Source: Culex pipiens pallens
Taxonomy: Eukaryota > Arthropoda > Insecta > Diptera > Culicidae
Direction of reading: 5' to 3'
Assembly (NCBI RefSeq): GCF_016801865.2
Contig: NC_068938.1
Location: 79,676,389 to 79,740,388 of the forward strand
Length of the DNA stretch: 64,000 bases
Part shown: positions 1-10,360 of the stretch, piece after piece
How the letters are laid out: the number at the start of each line of letters is the position of its first letter
How positions within the stretch are numbered: position 1 is the stretch's first letter
The notes under the pieces: generated by a model
Told to the model about the DNA's origin: nothing
What the model saw: only the letters and a program-made list of their open reading frames with translations
The model's database searches: none
Position numbers and translations under genes: made by a program

Positions 1-1002
1 CCATAAGCCATGCGACAGATTGTGACGGAAGTGAGTGCAAAAAAAGAGTCTCGTGCAAAGGGGAAGATGAATTGAATATATCCTTTTTATCCTGGTGCTG
101 AACATCGCCATCAAAGGCACGAGATACAAATTAATACCTTGTTTATCGCCGTTGATGCATCTTAATTCGGCTGGTGTCGTGTAACTCGTATCGAATCGGA
201 TCGCGATGGCTGCGCTGTGTGAAGCCATATGCTCATTTTGAGGCGAATTTCTGCAATGTTTTTTTTATGCTATCGGTTCGAATTATCACGTGTGACATAA
301 TCAATTATTTGCACGAACATCAGCCGGAGGTAAATTGTGTTGGTGTTTCATATATTCTTGCGATGAAAATTCAAGAGCAATGTAAACAAACACAAGGTAG
401 GATATCGTGCAATGTGAACTCAGCCATAGGTGTATACGGTTACATCAACCATCCCCACTCGTGGTGGTTCCAGTATTATTTTTCAATTTTCCTCTAGTGC
501 ACACTCGAGAGTTATGGAATAGGTTTTCAATTTATTTGCGTTGGTTGATTGGAATTGAAGGTGAAAAGTCAGCCATACTGTAACGAGAAAGTTTGTTTTG
601 AAAACTTTGCCTGAAAATTATGGTGCTTTTTATCATTCTTTGGGTATTTTCGATAACACAAGTTTGTTGATAAGACTCTTTGTTTCAGTAAGTTGAAATT
701 ATTTCTGAAACCTAAAAAAATTAGAAAAAATTGCAAGATGGAGATTAATATTTTTTAAATATATATTTCGGTAATCACGTTATGAATCCGCAATATATAT
801 ATTTCACAATTTCTTAAGCATACAATTTAAGCCTTCAACAACTCAACTCTTTGGAGTTTGATCTTAGATCTCGGCAAAAATCAATTGTCAACCAATTTTC
901 GATCTTAAAAATACATTTTAAAGAAAAAACCCTAACTTAGAAAACTTAATCCACTTTTAGGTGGTTGGTTTTTTCCTTAAATGGATGATAACGTAAGGCA
1001 GT
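1..1002. other. AT-rich non-coding stretch
   Basis: No repeat boundary, RNA gene or conserved protein is visible here. A 107-codon open frame at 174-497 (+) has no recognisable domain or codon pattern and is treated as chance. The last ~300 bases are strongly AT-rich. Confidence 0.5.
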
Positions 1003-1869
1003 TGGGTAATTCTCCGCCAACTCACACAGCAGTTGCCCCGACCCCTCTTCGATTTGCGTGAAACTTTGTCCTAAGGTGTAACTTTTGTCCCTGATCACGA
1101 ATCCGAGGTCCGAGTTATCGCGATTTTACGAAAAAAAGTTTTGAAAAAGTTGGTCGTCATCGATCATGGTTGTTCATGGTCACCCGCGACAGACACGGAC
1201 GACGAAACAAAGAGAAACGCAAAAAGTAACTTTTTCAAAACTTTTTTTCGTAAAATCGCGATAACTCGTGATGTTTATAAGCAAACCCCTTATGTTAATA
1301 TATCAAAATTTTTGTAATTGTCTGTTCTACAACTTTGTAGAACATTGTTACACTCTAAAAAATAACCCTGCAAAGTTAGAAAAAACACGAAATTTTAAAA
1401 TGAAAAATTTTGTTCTAAATGAAAAAATAACCCTTCTGGGTCAATGTAGATTCAAAAAGTACATTAAATTTCCCATAAAATGACATGTTCCAAAATTTTT
1501 TACAGTCAAGTAACGGAAAATGGGAGAATTTTTAAAACTTTTTTAGTGTTTTTTTCGATGAAAAATACGTTTTTTCAGAATTCTGAGTACGCCATCAAAT
1601 CGGGCGACTAATTTTAAACAAAAGTCCCTTTGACACCAAATTTTTATCTCATCACCGTTTCAGGCTGCAAATTATTGAAAAACACCTCTTTTTTCGCATG
1701 TTCAAAAATGGAAGGGGTCGTACCCCCCTCCGTCACGAGATATCAAAAAACGGACCTCGGATTCGTGATCAGGGACAAAAGTTACCCCTTAGGACAAAGT
1801 TTCACGCAAATCGAAGAGGGGTCGGGGCAACTTTTCCCGATTTCGTGTGAGTTGGTAGAGAATTACCCA
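1003..1869. mobile_element. Long-TIR foldback/MITE
   Basis: The two ends are inverted copies of each other: the left end begins TGGGTAATTCTC and the right end is its reverse complement, with similarity over roughly 110-120 bp including the words CCCCTCTTCGATTTGCG and CTGATCACGAATCCG. No transposase ORF lies between them, so this is a non-autonomous DNA element. A diverged partial relative lies at 45404-45790. The superfamily is not assigned because no clear target duplication is visible. Confidence 0.75.
1112..1267. repeat. Internal hairpin of the 1003-1869 element
   Basis: GAGTTATCGCGATTTTACG at 1112 onward is matched in reverse complement ending at 1267, giving arms of about 40 bp around a GC-richer loop of ~75 bp. 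It sits inside the larger foldback, so the element folds twice. Confidence 0.7.
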
Positions 1870-2332
1870 GTTAGATATATTTAAAAAAAATATATGTCTC
1901 TTTCCCTCTTCAAAATCGGTCCAAAAAATCAGAAGGATATTTTTTCAAAAGCATCAGAATTTCTATGGAAAAAGACATGCAATCAACTGAATACAATTCA
2001 AAACACATTTTCTTGTGTTGATATTATAATTCTAATAATTATAACAATGATAAAACCAGTTTTAAAACACTTAGATTTTTTTGGGAAATTTACATAAAGT
2101 TTTTTCACACACAATATTTTTTCTTCAAAACACTTCTTTTTTTAAACTAAATGAGGTATTAGACACTATGACAAACAAACGAACAAACTTGCACTTTTTC
2201 ATGTTTGACAGTTTGCCAAACTCGCAAACTTGTTTGCGGCGAAACTCACAAGGCCAAATGTACACTGAAATAAAAATAAAGTACAAAATTGTTTATTCTA
2301 GGAATTTTGCTTCCTTGCTTTATTTAGTAATT
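1870..2332. other. AT-rich spacer
   Basis: AT-rich sequence between two mobile elements. Short open frames here have no recognisable similarity, and no repeat structure was noted. Confidence 0.4.
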
Positions 2333-2679
2333 CCCGAGCAGACGGAAATAACTTGGGAAGGTCAGTTTTTGATATTGTGAGAAGATCGAAATATGTTATT
2401 GGGATGATCGGATTAGTTGTTAAAATAACAAAAATCAATAACAAAGATTTGTTCGAAGAATAACTTAAACTGTTATTATGTTGTTATTCCAATAACAAAC
2501 CAATAACACAGAAGGAATCATGAAGGAATAACAAGATTTGTTATTTTGTGCGGAGAGGTGGAGCAGCATAATAACAAAAAATGTTATTGAACTGGTATGT
2601 CTCCATAACAAAAAAAGTTATTGTTTTGGTTTATTTGTAATTTGCAAATAAACCTGCAGTTGCCATAACTCCTCTGTAC

Positions 2680-2915
2680 TAGTCAGGGCTGCAGAGTTGG
2701 GTACCTCCAAGCGACTTTGAATCCATACTTGAAGACAACTCCGACTCTGGATGCAGGATATGACGTAAACGACGACTTCAGCTCTCCAAAAATACCCGAC
2801 TTCAGAGACTCCGACTCCAAGTAAAAGTTGCTGAAAATTTGCTGAATCCGATGCAGTCTCCGAGGTCTCACTCCAGCTCGAACTTCAACGTCAGCTCCGA
2901 CTTCCTGGCTCTGTG
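2680..2915. repeat. GACTCC-rich degenerate repeat
   Basis: A degenerate hexanucleotide-like patch with repeated GACTCC, GACTTC and ACTCCGACTC words. It opens with GGGCTGCAGAGT and closes with CCGACTTCCTGGCTCTG. This pattern is common in mosquito genomes (recollection). It lies inside the GTTATT element. Confidence 0.65.
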
Positions 2916-2989
2916 AAAATAAAAACAGTTTTTGTTATTCACACTTCAAAACTTCTAAATAAATAAATCAATTCCGTTTGGGAATATAA

Positions 2990-4380
2990 CAAAATTTTTA
3001 AAAAAATTAGCTCTCAAAAGTTAATTTTATCGGATTAATTTTAGCTTGAAACCCCATTTCATGGTGAAACAAATGACCCCGATGAAATTGGTCAAAATTA
3101 TTTCATAGTTCTAGCCAATTTTGGCAAAGTCCCTTAGGGGGTATATCAAATAATTAAAAAAATCAACTTTCAAAATTTCAACTTTTCAGAATAATTTTAG
3201 CTTAAGGACCCCATTTCATGGCCAAAATAATGACCCCGACGAAATTGGTCAAAATTATCCCATAGTTCTAACCAATTTTAGCAAAGTCCCTTAGGGAGTA
3301 TATCGAATAATTAAAAAAATCAGCTTCCAAAATTTCAACTTTTTAAAATAATTTTAGCTTAAGGACCCCATTTCATGGCCAAAATAATGACCTTGACGAA
3401 ATTGGTCAAAATTATCCCATAGTTGTAGCCAATTTTAGCAAAGTCCCTTAGGGACCATCCATAAACCACGTGGACACTTTAGGGGGGGGGGGTAAGCGAT
3501 TGTCCACGCTCCATACAAAAAAGATTTTTTTTTGTATGGACAATTGTCCACGAAGGGGGGGGGGGGTTGAGATTCCCAAAAAAGTGTCCACGTGGTTTAT
3601 GGATGGTCCCTTAGGGGGTATATCAAAAAATTAAAAAAATCAACTTTCAAAATTTCAACTTTTTAGAATAATTTTAGCTTAAGGACCCCATTTCATGGCC
3701 AAAATAATGACCCTGACGAAATTGGTCAAAATTATCCCATAGATGTAGCCAATTTTAGCAAAGTCACTTAGGGGGTATATCAAAAAATTAAAAAAATCAA
3801 CTTTCAAAATTTCAACTTTTTAGAATAATTTTAGCTTAAGGACCCCATTTCATGGCCAAAATAATGACCCTGACGAAATTGGTCAAAATTATCCCATAGA
3901 TGTAGCCAATTTTAGCAAAGTCACTTAGGGGGTATATCAAAAAATTAAAAAAATCAACTTTCAAAATTTCAATTTTTCAGAATAATTTTAGCTTAAGGAC
4001 CCCATTTCATGGCCAAAATAATGACCCCGATGAAATTGGTCAAAATTATCCCATAGTTCTAACCATTTTAAACAAAGTCCTTTAGGGGGTATATCAAATA
4101 ATTAAAAAAATCAACTTTCAAAATTTCAACTTTTTAGAATAATTTTAGCTTAAGGACCCCATTTCATGGCCAAAATAATGACCCCGACGAAATTGGTCAT
4201 AATTATCCCATAGTTCTAGCCAATTTTAGCAAAGTCCCTTAGGGAGTATATCAAATAATTAAAAAAATCAGCTTCCAAAATTTCAACTTTTTAAAATAAT
4301 TTTAGCTTAAGGACCCCATTTCAGGCCAAGATAATGACCCCGACGAAATTAGACAAAATTATCCCAAAGATCTAAACATA
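2990..4380. repeat. 157-bp tandem array, about eight units
   Basis: The landmark CTTAAGGACCCCATTTC recurs at 3201, 3358, 3678, 3835, 3992, 4149 and 4306; every step is 157 bp once the 163-bp MITE-plus-TSD insertion between 3358 and 3678 is subtracted. A diverged first unit sits near 3055 (146 bp before the next). Units differ by scattered substitutions, and some neighbours share private variants, for example the two copies reading CCATAGATGTAGCC. Confidence 0.92.
3451..3610. mobile_element. Harbinger-type MITE with TTA duplication
   Basis: A complete 160-bp foldback begins GGGACCATCCATAAACC and ends with its reverse complement. It is flanked on both sides by TTA (3448-3450 and 3611-3613), the usual 3-bp target duplication of PIF/Harbinger elements. 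Poly(G) runs flank an internal hairpin around AAAAGA. It is inserted in one unit of the 157-bp array. Confidence 0.9.
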
Positions 4381-4820
4381 TTTAACAAAAGAAAAAATAA
4401 TAACAGATTGTGTTATGGACACTTAAAAACTTTTCCATTTGTGCGATTTATGGTAATTTTATTCCTAAGTCAGTATACCGAACGAATAACAAATTTTGTT
4501 ATTAGGAGATTTTTTGAAATGTATAACATTTCCTCTTATTAGCGTGTTATTAAACATTTTCAATATAATATCACTTCAATACCAAATTTTGTTATTTTAT
4601 CAGAAACTGTTATTATTTGTTCTTCTTTATGTTGAACTTCAGGATAAAATAATAACACTTTTTGTTATTTTAACAGGATTTGTTATTGAAATATTATTGA
4701 TTTTGTTATTACCGTCTGCCCAGGTTGGGGTTTTCGAATTACTAAAAAAGGAAAAATTCTTAGCATACACGGAAAAAGTCAATTCTTGAAATCGTGAATT
4801 GTGTCCATGAATTTGCGAAC

Positions 4821-4886
4821 CACGAAGGAATTTATTCACTTTTATAGTGCAAATGCACCATACTCATGAATAAATTACTTCGTGGT
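4821..4886. repeat. Hairpin, remnant of CACGG foldback family
   Basis: ACCACGAAGGAATTTATTC is matched by its near-perfect reverse complement ending at 4886, around a short loop. The upstream CACGGAAAAAGT and the ACCACGAA words resemble the complete foldback at 12418-12583. Confidence 0.5.
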
Positions 4887-4889
4887 CCT

Positions 4890-5250
4890 CTAGTTTTTGT
4901 TTATTCAAGGCCAAATATAAAAACTCGTTTTTCTCGGAACATCAAAAAGCGATCGAATTTTACTGTTGGGGGAAGAAAAAAAATTTTTGTTTTAAGGATG
5001 TTACTATTTTTACTGATTTTCAGTATTGTTCTTATGCTAATCTACAACATTGCCCAATACATCAAATCGAATAAAAAATCGTTCTCAAGATACAGATTTT
5101 TGAACTTTTACCTACCATTTTCGTATGGGCATCTGTCATTGGACGATCCAATGATGCAAAATGCGCTCTTTTGGTCAAAGTTTCAGGCAATTCTAAAATC
5201 TATAAAAAATAAATTTCATGATTCGGGCAATTTGGTAGAGGTTTGGTGAG
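4890..5250. repeat. Diverged interspersed repeat
   Basis: The sequence shares phrases with other parts of the window: TTTGTTTATTCAAGG and CGTTTTTCTCGGAAC match the foldback at 40988-41415, and the stretch near 5040-5160 resembles sequence near 22890-23040 and 42830-42960. The 127-codon open frame at 4866-5249 is therefore most likely repeat-derived and not a gene. Confidence 0.45.
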
Positions 5251-5936
5251 CAGCTGTTTGAATTGAAAGGCCCAATTGGAAAATGTATCTAGGATTTATA
5301 ATTCGGGGTCAAAATAACCTCTTTTTCAGAAGATCAATTCAACTCAACAGTGCTGATTTGATGAACATGAAAATAAGCATTTTTCTATACGTTATCACTA
5401 TGCACGGAAGATATTTGCGTATTTTCCTCTTTGCATAAACATCATAGGTCATTAAGCAGTTTAACCAGCTAATCCTTCCTTCAGTATAGTGCGCTACGCA
5501 GCAGTCCAAAACGCATTACACCAAAGCCCCTTCAACAAACAACATTTATCTTGAAATAATGCCATGATAATTACCTTTCATTAACCTTCATACGGCACCT
5601 GTCTTCATCAATCTAGTTAAGCCGCGGCACTAGCTAGCTAGAACATGGTCCGTTTCCATCGGTAGCCACCGAAAGCTGTTAATCCACTGACCGTAATAAA
5701 CATAAAGATATGTTCTGCTGCTGCTGTGCAACTCGATCCGAAATCATTCGGCCATCAATAAGCTGTCTGCCTAGACCGACCGGGAGTAGGTACCTCGGTA
5801 ATGATGACGAGTGTCACCACCAGAGGCCATGTCCGCGTGTCTCTATCCGTAGCTGCTACCTGCCAGCTATACGGTTGTCCCCTGCTGCAAGCAGATAAGA
5901 TGAGATATTGGACGAACTTGTACCAGAGTGCAGCGG
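5251..5936. other. Single-copy-looking spacer
   Basis: No repeat or RNA gene was recognised. GC content rises after about 5600 toward the candidate promoter. Short open frames near 5710-6016 overlap one another in different frames and show no known domain. Confidence 0.4.
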
Positions 5937-6113
5937 TCAGTTCAGAGCGGTTCCGCAGGATGGTTTGGCTTACGGCGGCGTCATCGTCGTCCTATAGCGA
6001 GTCGTATATTAATTAATTTCTCTCTTTTTTTGAAGGGAGGCAGCAAAAAAAAACGGACAGACTCACGTGTTATCTGCGGTCGTCTCACCTGTTCCGCTGT
6101 GGCTTTGGTAAGT
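5937..6113 (+). promoter_or_regulatory. Candidate initiator plus non-coding first exon
   Basis: TCAGTT at 5937-5942 matches the arthropod initiator (TCAKTY) and lies in a CpG-rich patch. About 170 bases downstream, GGTAAGT (GTAAGT at 6108-6113) is a strong splice-donor match. Together they could mark a transcription start and a short non-coding first exon. No TATA box was noted, and no downstream promoter element fits exactly at +28 to +32. This is inference from short motifs. Confidence 0.25.
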
Positions 6114-6461
6114 GCACACACATTTTACCTCCACACACGCTACGCTCCTCGTAATCAGGGAAAACGGAGCAAAAATGACACATTTTATGTTTTTACCTGA
6201 CTGCCGCGCGGCTATTTTTCGTCATAGTTTCGCCTCTTAATTGACACCGCGCCGGTACGGTTGTTCGGAAGGCGGTGGCGTGATACAGGGCACGTGGCCA
6301 CAGTGACGTTTGGGGTTAGATGTGGTGACGTGTGTGACATCGGATTGGTTAGGCTCGACGCGGAGCGCGGTTTTACGAAGATATGGCTCAACGGTGCGAG
6401 CAAATCTAAAGTAATTTTTCAGAACCACCGATGCGACATGGTTTTCCTAAGCACATATCTA
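6114..6461. other. Unassigned spacer
   Basis: GC-mixed sequence without a recognised repeat. Three overlapping short open frames on both strands (6212-6485) are mutually exclusive, and none has known similarity. Confidence 0.35.
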
Positions 6462-6530
6462 AGTTTTTTTGAAAAGGTCCTATAAGCTATTGTCTTAAAT
6501 ATGTTTATTGGACCTTTTTTTTTAAAGAAA
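6462..6530. repeat. Small AAGGTCC foldback
   Basis: GAAAAGGTCC near 6471 and TTGGACCTTTTT near 6510 are inverted, giving a short foldback. The termini resemble the larger foldbacks at 14848-14993 and 55052-55194 (AAGGTCCTATAAAC and AAGGTCCAATAAAC), suggesting one MITE family. Confidence 0.4.
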
Positions 6531-6753
6531 ATACTCAAGATATGTACTCTGAAAACCGTCGTGAAGATGCATTTTTTTACTGCGGTCAATCCATCTCCGA
6601 ATAACCAATTCTCTTGTTTTGCAATTTTTTCGCGATTTTTAATTGAGTTTTTCTCATTTCTATGAAACTTTGACCAAAAAAAATCTCCGATATCAATAAT
6701 TTCCAAGATATAGTCGATTGAAACTTAAGAGCATCATTTTTTGAGAGATCCTA

Positions 6754-7195
6754 TCGAAGTTGTCGTGCTATCTAGTCGCACGTCGTTTTTTGACGATCCG
6801 ATAAAAACGTTTTCAATGTTTGACCTTGAATAAACAGTTGAAGTTTGGTTGAATTTGGTTGCCTAAGTCCCGAGTTACAATTACAAATGTTTACGGTGAT
6901 CGGGCATGTACGTGTGTCAAACGCGTTCTGGCCTGAAATCCTTTTGACCAGTTGTCGCACATCAATTTTCAGGGTGTGTCTAGATAGAACGACAAGATTG
7001 AATCTTCTTTCATATGAAGTGTGGCAACAACGTACAGAGTTTTTTCCCGGTTTTGATTGAATATCTCAGGATTGAAATCGAATTTTGGGGATCTGTGAAG
7101 GTCAAAACATGAGGCATTATGAGCTGCACAAAATGGAGTTCTTGACTCAATTCGACTCAAAATGCACGTGCGACAAGAAAACACCTCAACGTCGA
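6754..7195. mobile_element. GTCGTGCTA foldback element, copy A
   Basis: The left end reads TTGTCGTGCTATCTAGTCGCAC and the right end has the inverted words GCACGTGCGACAAG and CAACGTCG. The interior shares ACGCGTTCTGGCCTG-like and ACATTTGTAATTATAACTCG-like stretches (in inverse orientation) with copies at 40988-41415 and 52732-53476. No transposase is present; this is a non-autonomous DNA element. Confidence 0.65.
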
Positions 7196-7913
7196 TATCT
7201 CAGCTCTCAAAGTATTATTCTGCAATGTTAAAAAAATGTTTAGAATTTCTTTAGCTATTTGATTTTCATTCTTCAGAACCTTTCAGCAAAAAAAAAACTT
7301 GAAAACGGTGCACATTCTCAAAATTTCTCGAAAATAGAGTAAGATTGCAAATTCAATTTTGCATCTTAAAATTGCATTTAAAAAAAATGCCAAACGTTTC
7401 GGCTCGGGGTTCGAACCTTGTTCAAGGGGGCTATAATTTATTGGAAAGAAACACACATTGAAAATGCACATCAAAACAAAACTAATATGGACATATTTAT
7501 ATTCATAACGTTTGTTGCAAACGGAAGGACGTCAATAATTCCTGCATACCAGTCGAAAACAAACAATCAAATTAAATAAACATTGAAGTGATATTTCGAT
7601 TTTTTTATATAATTTTTTTCAAGAAATCAAAACTTGTACAAAATAAAAACGTCCGTCACGCACTATGGCTAAGCAAAGTGAGCATTTTCGTCAACTAAAA
7701 AGTAGTAAAAATCGTTTTTATTTGTGATAAAAAGATAAATAAAAAAAAACTATGAATTTTTTCCGTGCGCTCATTTTTTTCTGAACCGCAATCTACAATT
7801 TTTCCGAAAATACCGTATCGATCCGAAAATTTCTTCTCAAGAACTTTTGTATGGCATGTACAAGAGAAGTCGATTTGCAGAAAACTCTGAGAATTTCAGA
7901 GAACCCGGGCAGA
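7196..7913. other. AT-rich spacer
   Basis: AT-rich sequence with no clear boundary. An isolated GGGTTCGAACC word near 7407 resembles a Pol III B box but has no partner A box at the right spacing. Confidence 0.4.
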
Positions 7914-7998
7914 CGGTAATAACAAAATTCATGTCATTTCAACAACAAATTCTGTTAAAATAACAGAAAGTGTTATTTTTTTTTTTTTTTTTTTTTGA

Positions 7999-8004
7999 TT
8001 TATT
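7999..8004 (-). promoter_or_regulatory. Polyadenylation signal of the ORF1-only retroposon
   Basis: Minus-strand AATAAA occurs a few bases before the poly(A) tract, about 100 bases after the ORF1 stop codon. Confidence 0.8.
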
Positions 8005-8098
8005 ATAGAGATTTTACACCATTGTGCATTCGTCTCTTCAAGGTGGATAGTAGAAGAGGAAAGTTTACAAAGTTTTTGATCACTTGTCTGGCTATATT

Positions 8099-9073
8099 TC
8101 AATAATTGATACCATGCCTTTTTTCTAACGATTTCTGTTTTAGTTTCAAATATTTACGGGCAAATTTGGATCTTAAATTATCAAGTTCTTTGCTTTTTTC
8201 TTCGTCCTCTTCCTTCGAGGATTTAACCGTTAACTCATAACACTTATTGTAATAATATTTTGCTTGTATGGCATCTTCGTCTTCTTCATCTGTTGTTTCT
8301 TCTTCAGCAATCTCTCTTCGTTTTGTTCTTAAGTCGTAATCCACGTCCAAATATGCTTGCAAGCGCTTCCGGGATTTGCGAGTGTGCTTAGAAAGCACGG
8401 TCTCGAATCCATCGTTAGATTCTTCGGCAATTTCACTTGTTTCCATTGCATTTTGGTCTGGTTTACTGTTGTTGCTTTTTCTGCTGCTGCTGCTGCTTGG
8501 CTCAGGTTCAGTCGGTGGTGTACTGCTTTTTTGGTTCACATTTTTACTCGAATCCCCACATTTTTTGTTCTTTGCTTTGAGTTTGCAAAGCGATTTTTTG
8601 CCTATAATCGTCACTGCTGCAGCAGCGTTGTTTACAGTGATTGATTTCGGCGTTGGCTGTTTCAGCAACATCCGCAGGGTCCGAACTCCATTTGGGATCC
8701 CTGGGAAGAAGTTAATCCAGCGGTCGTTGGTGATGGTCAAAATTTCGCCGTATTTACTCATCACTTTGGCTACGTCATCATTGCTTATGCCTAGAGGTAG
8801 GTCAAGCACACGAACTTCCGTAGCATTGTTGTCCAGGTAAATCGGGATTTTGCAACCCTGATATACCAGAGGTTTGTCGATGATGGACGAGGCCATTGCT
8901 GAGTCGGCGAACTGCAACACGGCTATTTTTCTTCTATTGCATAATTGCAATGCTCGCAAGTTTTCTTGGTTTACTTGAAGGTCTGCGAGAAATTTTTTTA
9001 CAAGCTTTGGGCTTGGTTGGTTTTGGAGTTGACAAAAATCCAGAACCACACTGTTTTTGTCTACGGTGCACAT
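8099..9073 (-). CDS. ORF1 (Gag-like) protein of a jockey/LOA-type retroposon, zinc knuckle degenerate
   Basis: The protein is 324 residues when started at the ATG at 9073. A longer frame reaches 9199 but would run through the target duplication into the host element, so the inner start is chosen. Residues ~85-145 resemble the RRM-like/PRE_C2HC region of jockey and LOA ORF1 proteins (VRVLDLPLGIS, then SKYGEILTI and FFPGIPNGVRTLRM). At the place where CCHC zinc knuckles normally follow, only a lysine-rich stretch with three cysteines (CKLKAKNKKCG preceded by SLC) remains and no complete knuckle can be formed. A Ser/Pro-rich linker and a highly charged C-terminal third (TTDEEDEDA, then KSSKEEDEEKSKELD) that may form a coiled coil follow. 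The family role would be to bind element RNA in a ribonucleoprotein; that is inferred. The frame is intact, which suggests recent insertion or selection. Confidence 0.75.
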   Translation of the reverse strand: MCTVDKNSVVLDFCQLQNQPSPKLVKKFLADLQVNQENLRALQLCNRRKIAVLQFADSAMASSIIDKPLVYQGCKIPIYLDNNATEVRVLDLPLGISNDDVAKVMSKYGEILTITNDRWINFFPGIPNGVRTLRMLLKQPTPKSITVNNAAAAVTIIGKKSLCKLKAKNKKCGDSSKNVNQKSSTPPTEPEPSSSSSRKSNNSKPDQNAMETSEIAEESNDGFETVLSKHTRKSRKRLQAYLDVDYDLRTKRREIAEEETTDEEDEDAIQAKYYYNKCYELTVKSSKEEDEEKSKELDNLRSKFARKYLKLKQKSLEKRHGINY

Positions 9074-9542
9074 TTTAAAAAAAGCGGCGACGCGCACACA
9101 AACTGCGGACTGGCGTTGAGAATGCGACTTGTGATGTCGGCGGTTACTTTGCAACTGAGAAAGTGTTATGGAATCTTCCTGAAAAATCCATTTTTGCATA
9201 AGGGTTTAATAACAGTTTATGTTATCATAACAAAATCTGTTATTGGTCTGATATTGGTTGAAAACCAAAACAACTTTGGAATAACATTTTTTGTTATGGA
9301 AGAATAACTCCAACTGTTATTGGGATGATCGGATTAGTTGTTAAAATAACAAAAAATAATAACAAAGATTTGTTCGAAGAATAACTAAAAATGTTATTAA
9401 TCTGTTATTACAATAACAATCCAATAACAAAAAAATCATAACGACGAACAACAAATCTTGTTATAAATAACATAAAATGTTATTGGCCTAGTATTTTCAA
9501 ATATCAAAAATGTTATTCTCAAATTATTTCCGTCTGCTCGGG

Positions 9543-10360
9543 AAGATCTTTGAAAATTCGTGCGCAGTGTTAAAGATTTTTATCCAAATCGGTCCCCTTT
9601 CCAAAGTTTCGCCGTTTATTTTTATTTCAAAAATACAAATCGCAGGAATTCTCAACATCTTGGATACTTTTGAAAATGTCATAGAATTTTTTCTGCAGTT
9701 CCGTTGTAAAACTATCCTTCCTGAAATTCTCGAATGACACTAGGCTAAATTCCAAATTTTAGCTCATTCTGACCACGGGAACCCCTCCCACTAAGCCTTT
9801 GAAGTTTATAAAGGAAATATCGTCAAAATTTATGGAGAAAAGCAACTGTTTCAGTTTTTTACCTGTGTAAGGCGCAATTACTATTAAATTCTAACCAATT
9901 CTCGGAACTAAGATCATTAGATTAGGAACAACTTTCTCGAAGACATCATATTTTTAGGATTTGTTGCAAAAAAAGTTTGGATTTAGACCACCCTAATGGT
10001 CATCTTAGAACGAGCTTTCAAGTAAGATACTTTCTGTCTAGAAAAGCCATGAAGTTATTTTTTTTTTTCAAAATAGAGTTACGAATTTATTTTAAACCAT
10101 TTGTGGTCGTAAAAAAAAGATATTGTGCTCAGATAAATAATCTTAATCGTTGTAACAATCGTATAAGCAATTTAATCCTAATTTTAATTACTCAATTCAA
10201 ATGAAAATACATACGTACACTTTATCATAATCATCAAGCTTATTTTGCAATGTACAATCGATTGAACAAAAACAAAACAAAATAAATCTATTAGGTTTTG
10301 TAAATCAAGCAAAACCCAGTTCTCCCCTTAGTTCAGAATGCAAAATAATTCCAAAGGGGC
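9543..10360. repeat. Diverged interspersed repeat and AT-rich spacer
   Basis: Around 9830-9970 the text TATGGAGAAAAGCAACTG, then TTTTTACCTGTG and TTCTCGAAGACATCATATTT, parallels 63345-63480 near the window end. This is a diverged repeat family with unclear borders. The remainder is AT-rich with no coding evidence. Confidence 0.4.

Larger units (their letters stand above)
2333..4724 (-). mobile_element. GTTATT-rich DNA element, expanded copy
   Basis: The ends carry the family terminus: CCCGAGCAGACGGAAATAAC on the left and, on the right, the reverse complement of CCTGGGCAGACGGTAATAAC. The subterminal regions (2390-2640 and 4390-4710) are crowded with AATAAC/GTTATT words. Relative to the 446-bp copy at 34616-35061, this copy is inverted and enlarged by a GACTCC-rich patch and a 157-bp tandem array. 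No transposase is encoded. Confidence 0.7.
7977..9157 (-). mobile_element. ORF1-only non-LTR retroposon
   Basis: On the minus strand the unit starts CAGTTGCAAAGT at 9157, has a short leader, one ORF (9073-8099), an AATAAA signal (7999-8004) and a poly(A) tract (T run to 7996). It is flanked by exact 12-bp copies of AGAAAGTGTTAT (7965-7976 and 9158-9169). The intact counterpart of the interrupted host element at 34616-35061 reads GTTATGAAATC at the same place, confirming the insertion point. It is 1181 bp long and encodes no endonuclease or reverse transcriptase. The CAGT start and complete leader argue against ordinary 5' truncation; the missing part is ORF2. Confidence 0.9.
7914..9542 (+). 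mobile_element. GTTATT-rich element split by a retroposon
   Basis: The ends read CCCGGGCAGACGGTAATAAC at 7914 and the reverse complement of CCCGAGCAGACGGAAATAAC ending at 9542. Removing the retroposon (7977-9157) and one duplicated target leaves a body that aligns with the complete 446-bp copy at 34616-35061. This shows that the GTTATT element was here before the retroposon landed. Confidence 0.85.

Noticed and set aside
174..497. 107-codon protein near the window start
   Set aside because: No recognisable domain, no supporting splice or promoter signal, and length compatible with chance.
2990..4380. CRISPR array
   Set aside because: The repeats are 157 bp and contiguous, without unique spacers, in a eukaryotic context.
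7383..7430. tRNA or SINE around the B-box-like GGGTTCGAACC
   Set aside because: No A box at a suitable distance and no flanking duplication.
9073..9199. Longer start for the retroposon ORF1 protein
   Set aside because: The extra codons cross the target duplication into the host element, so they are not part of the retroposon.
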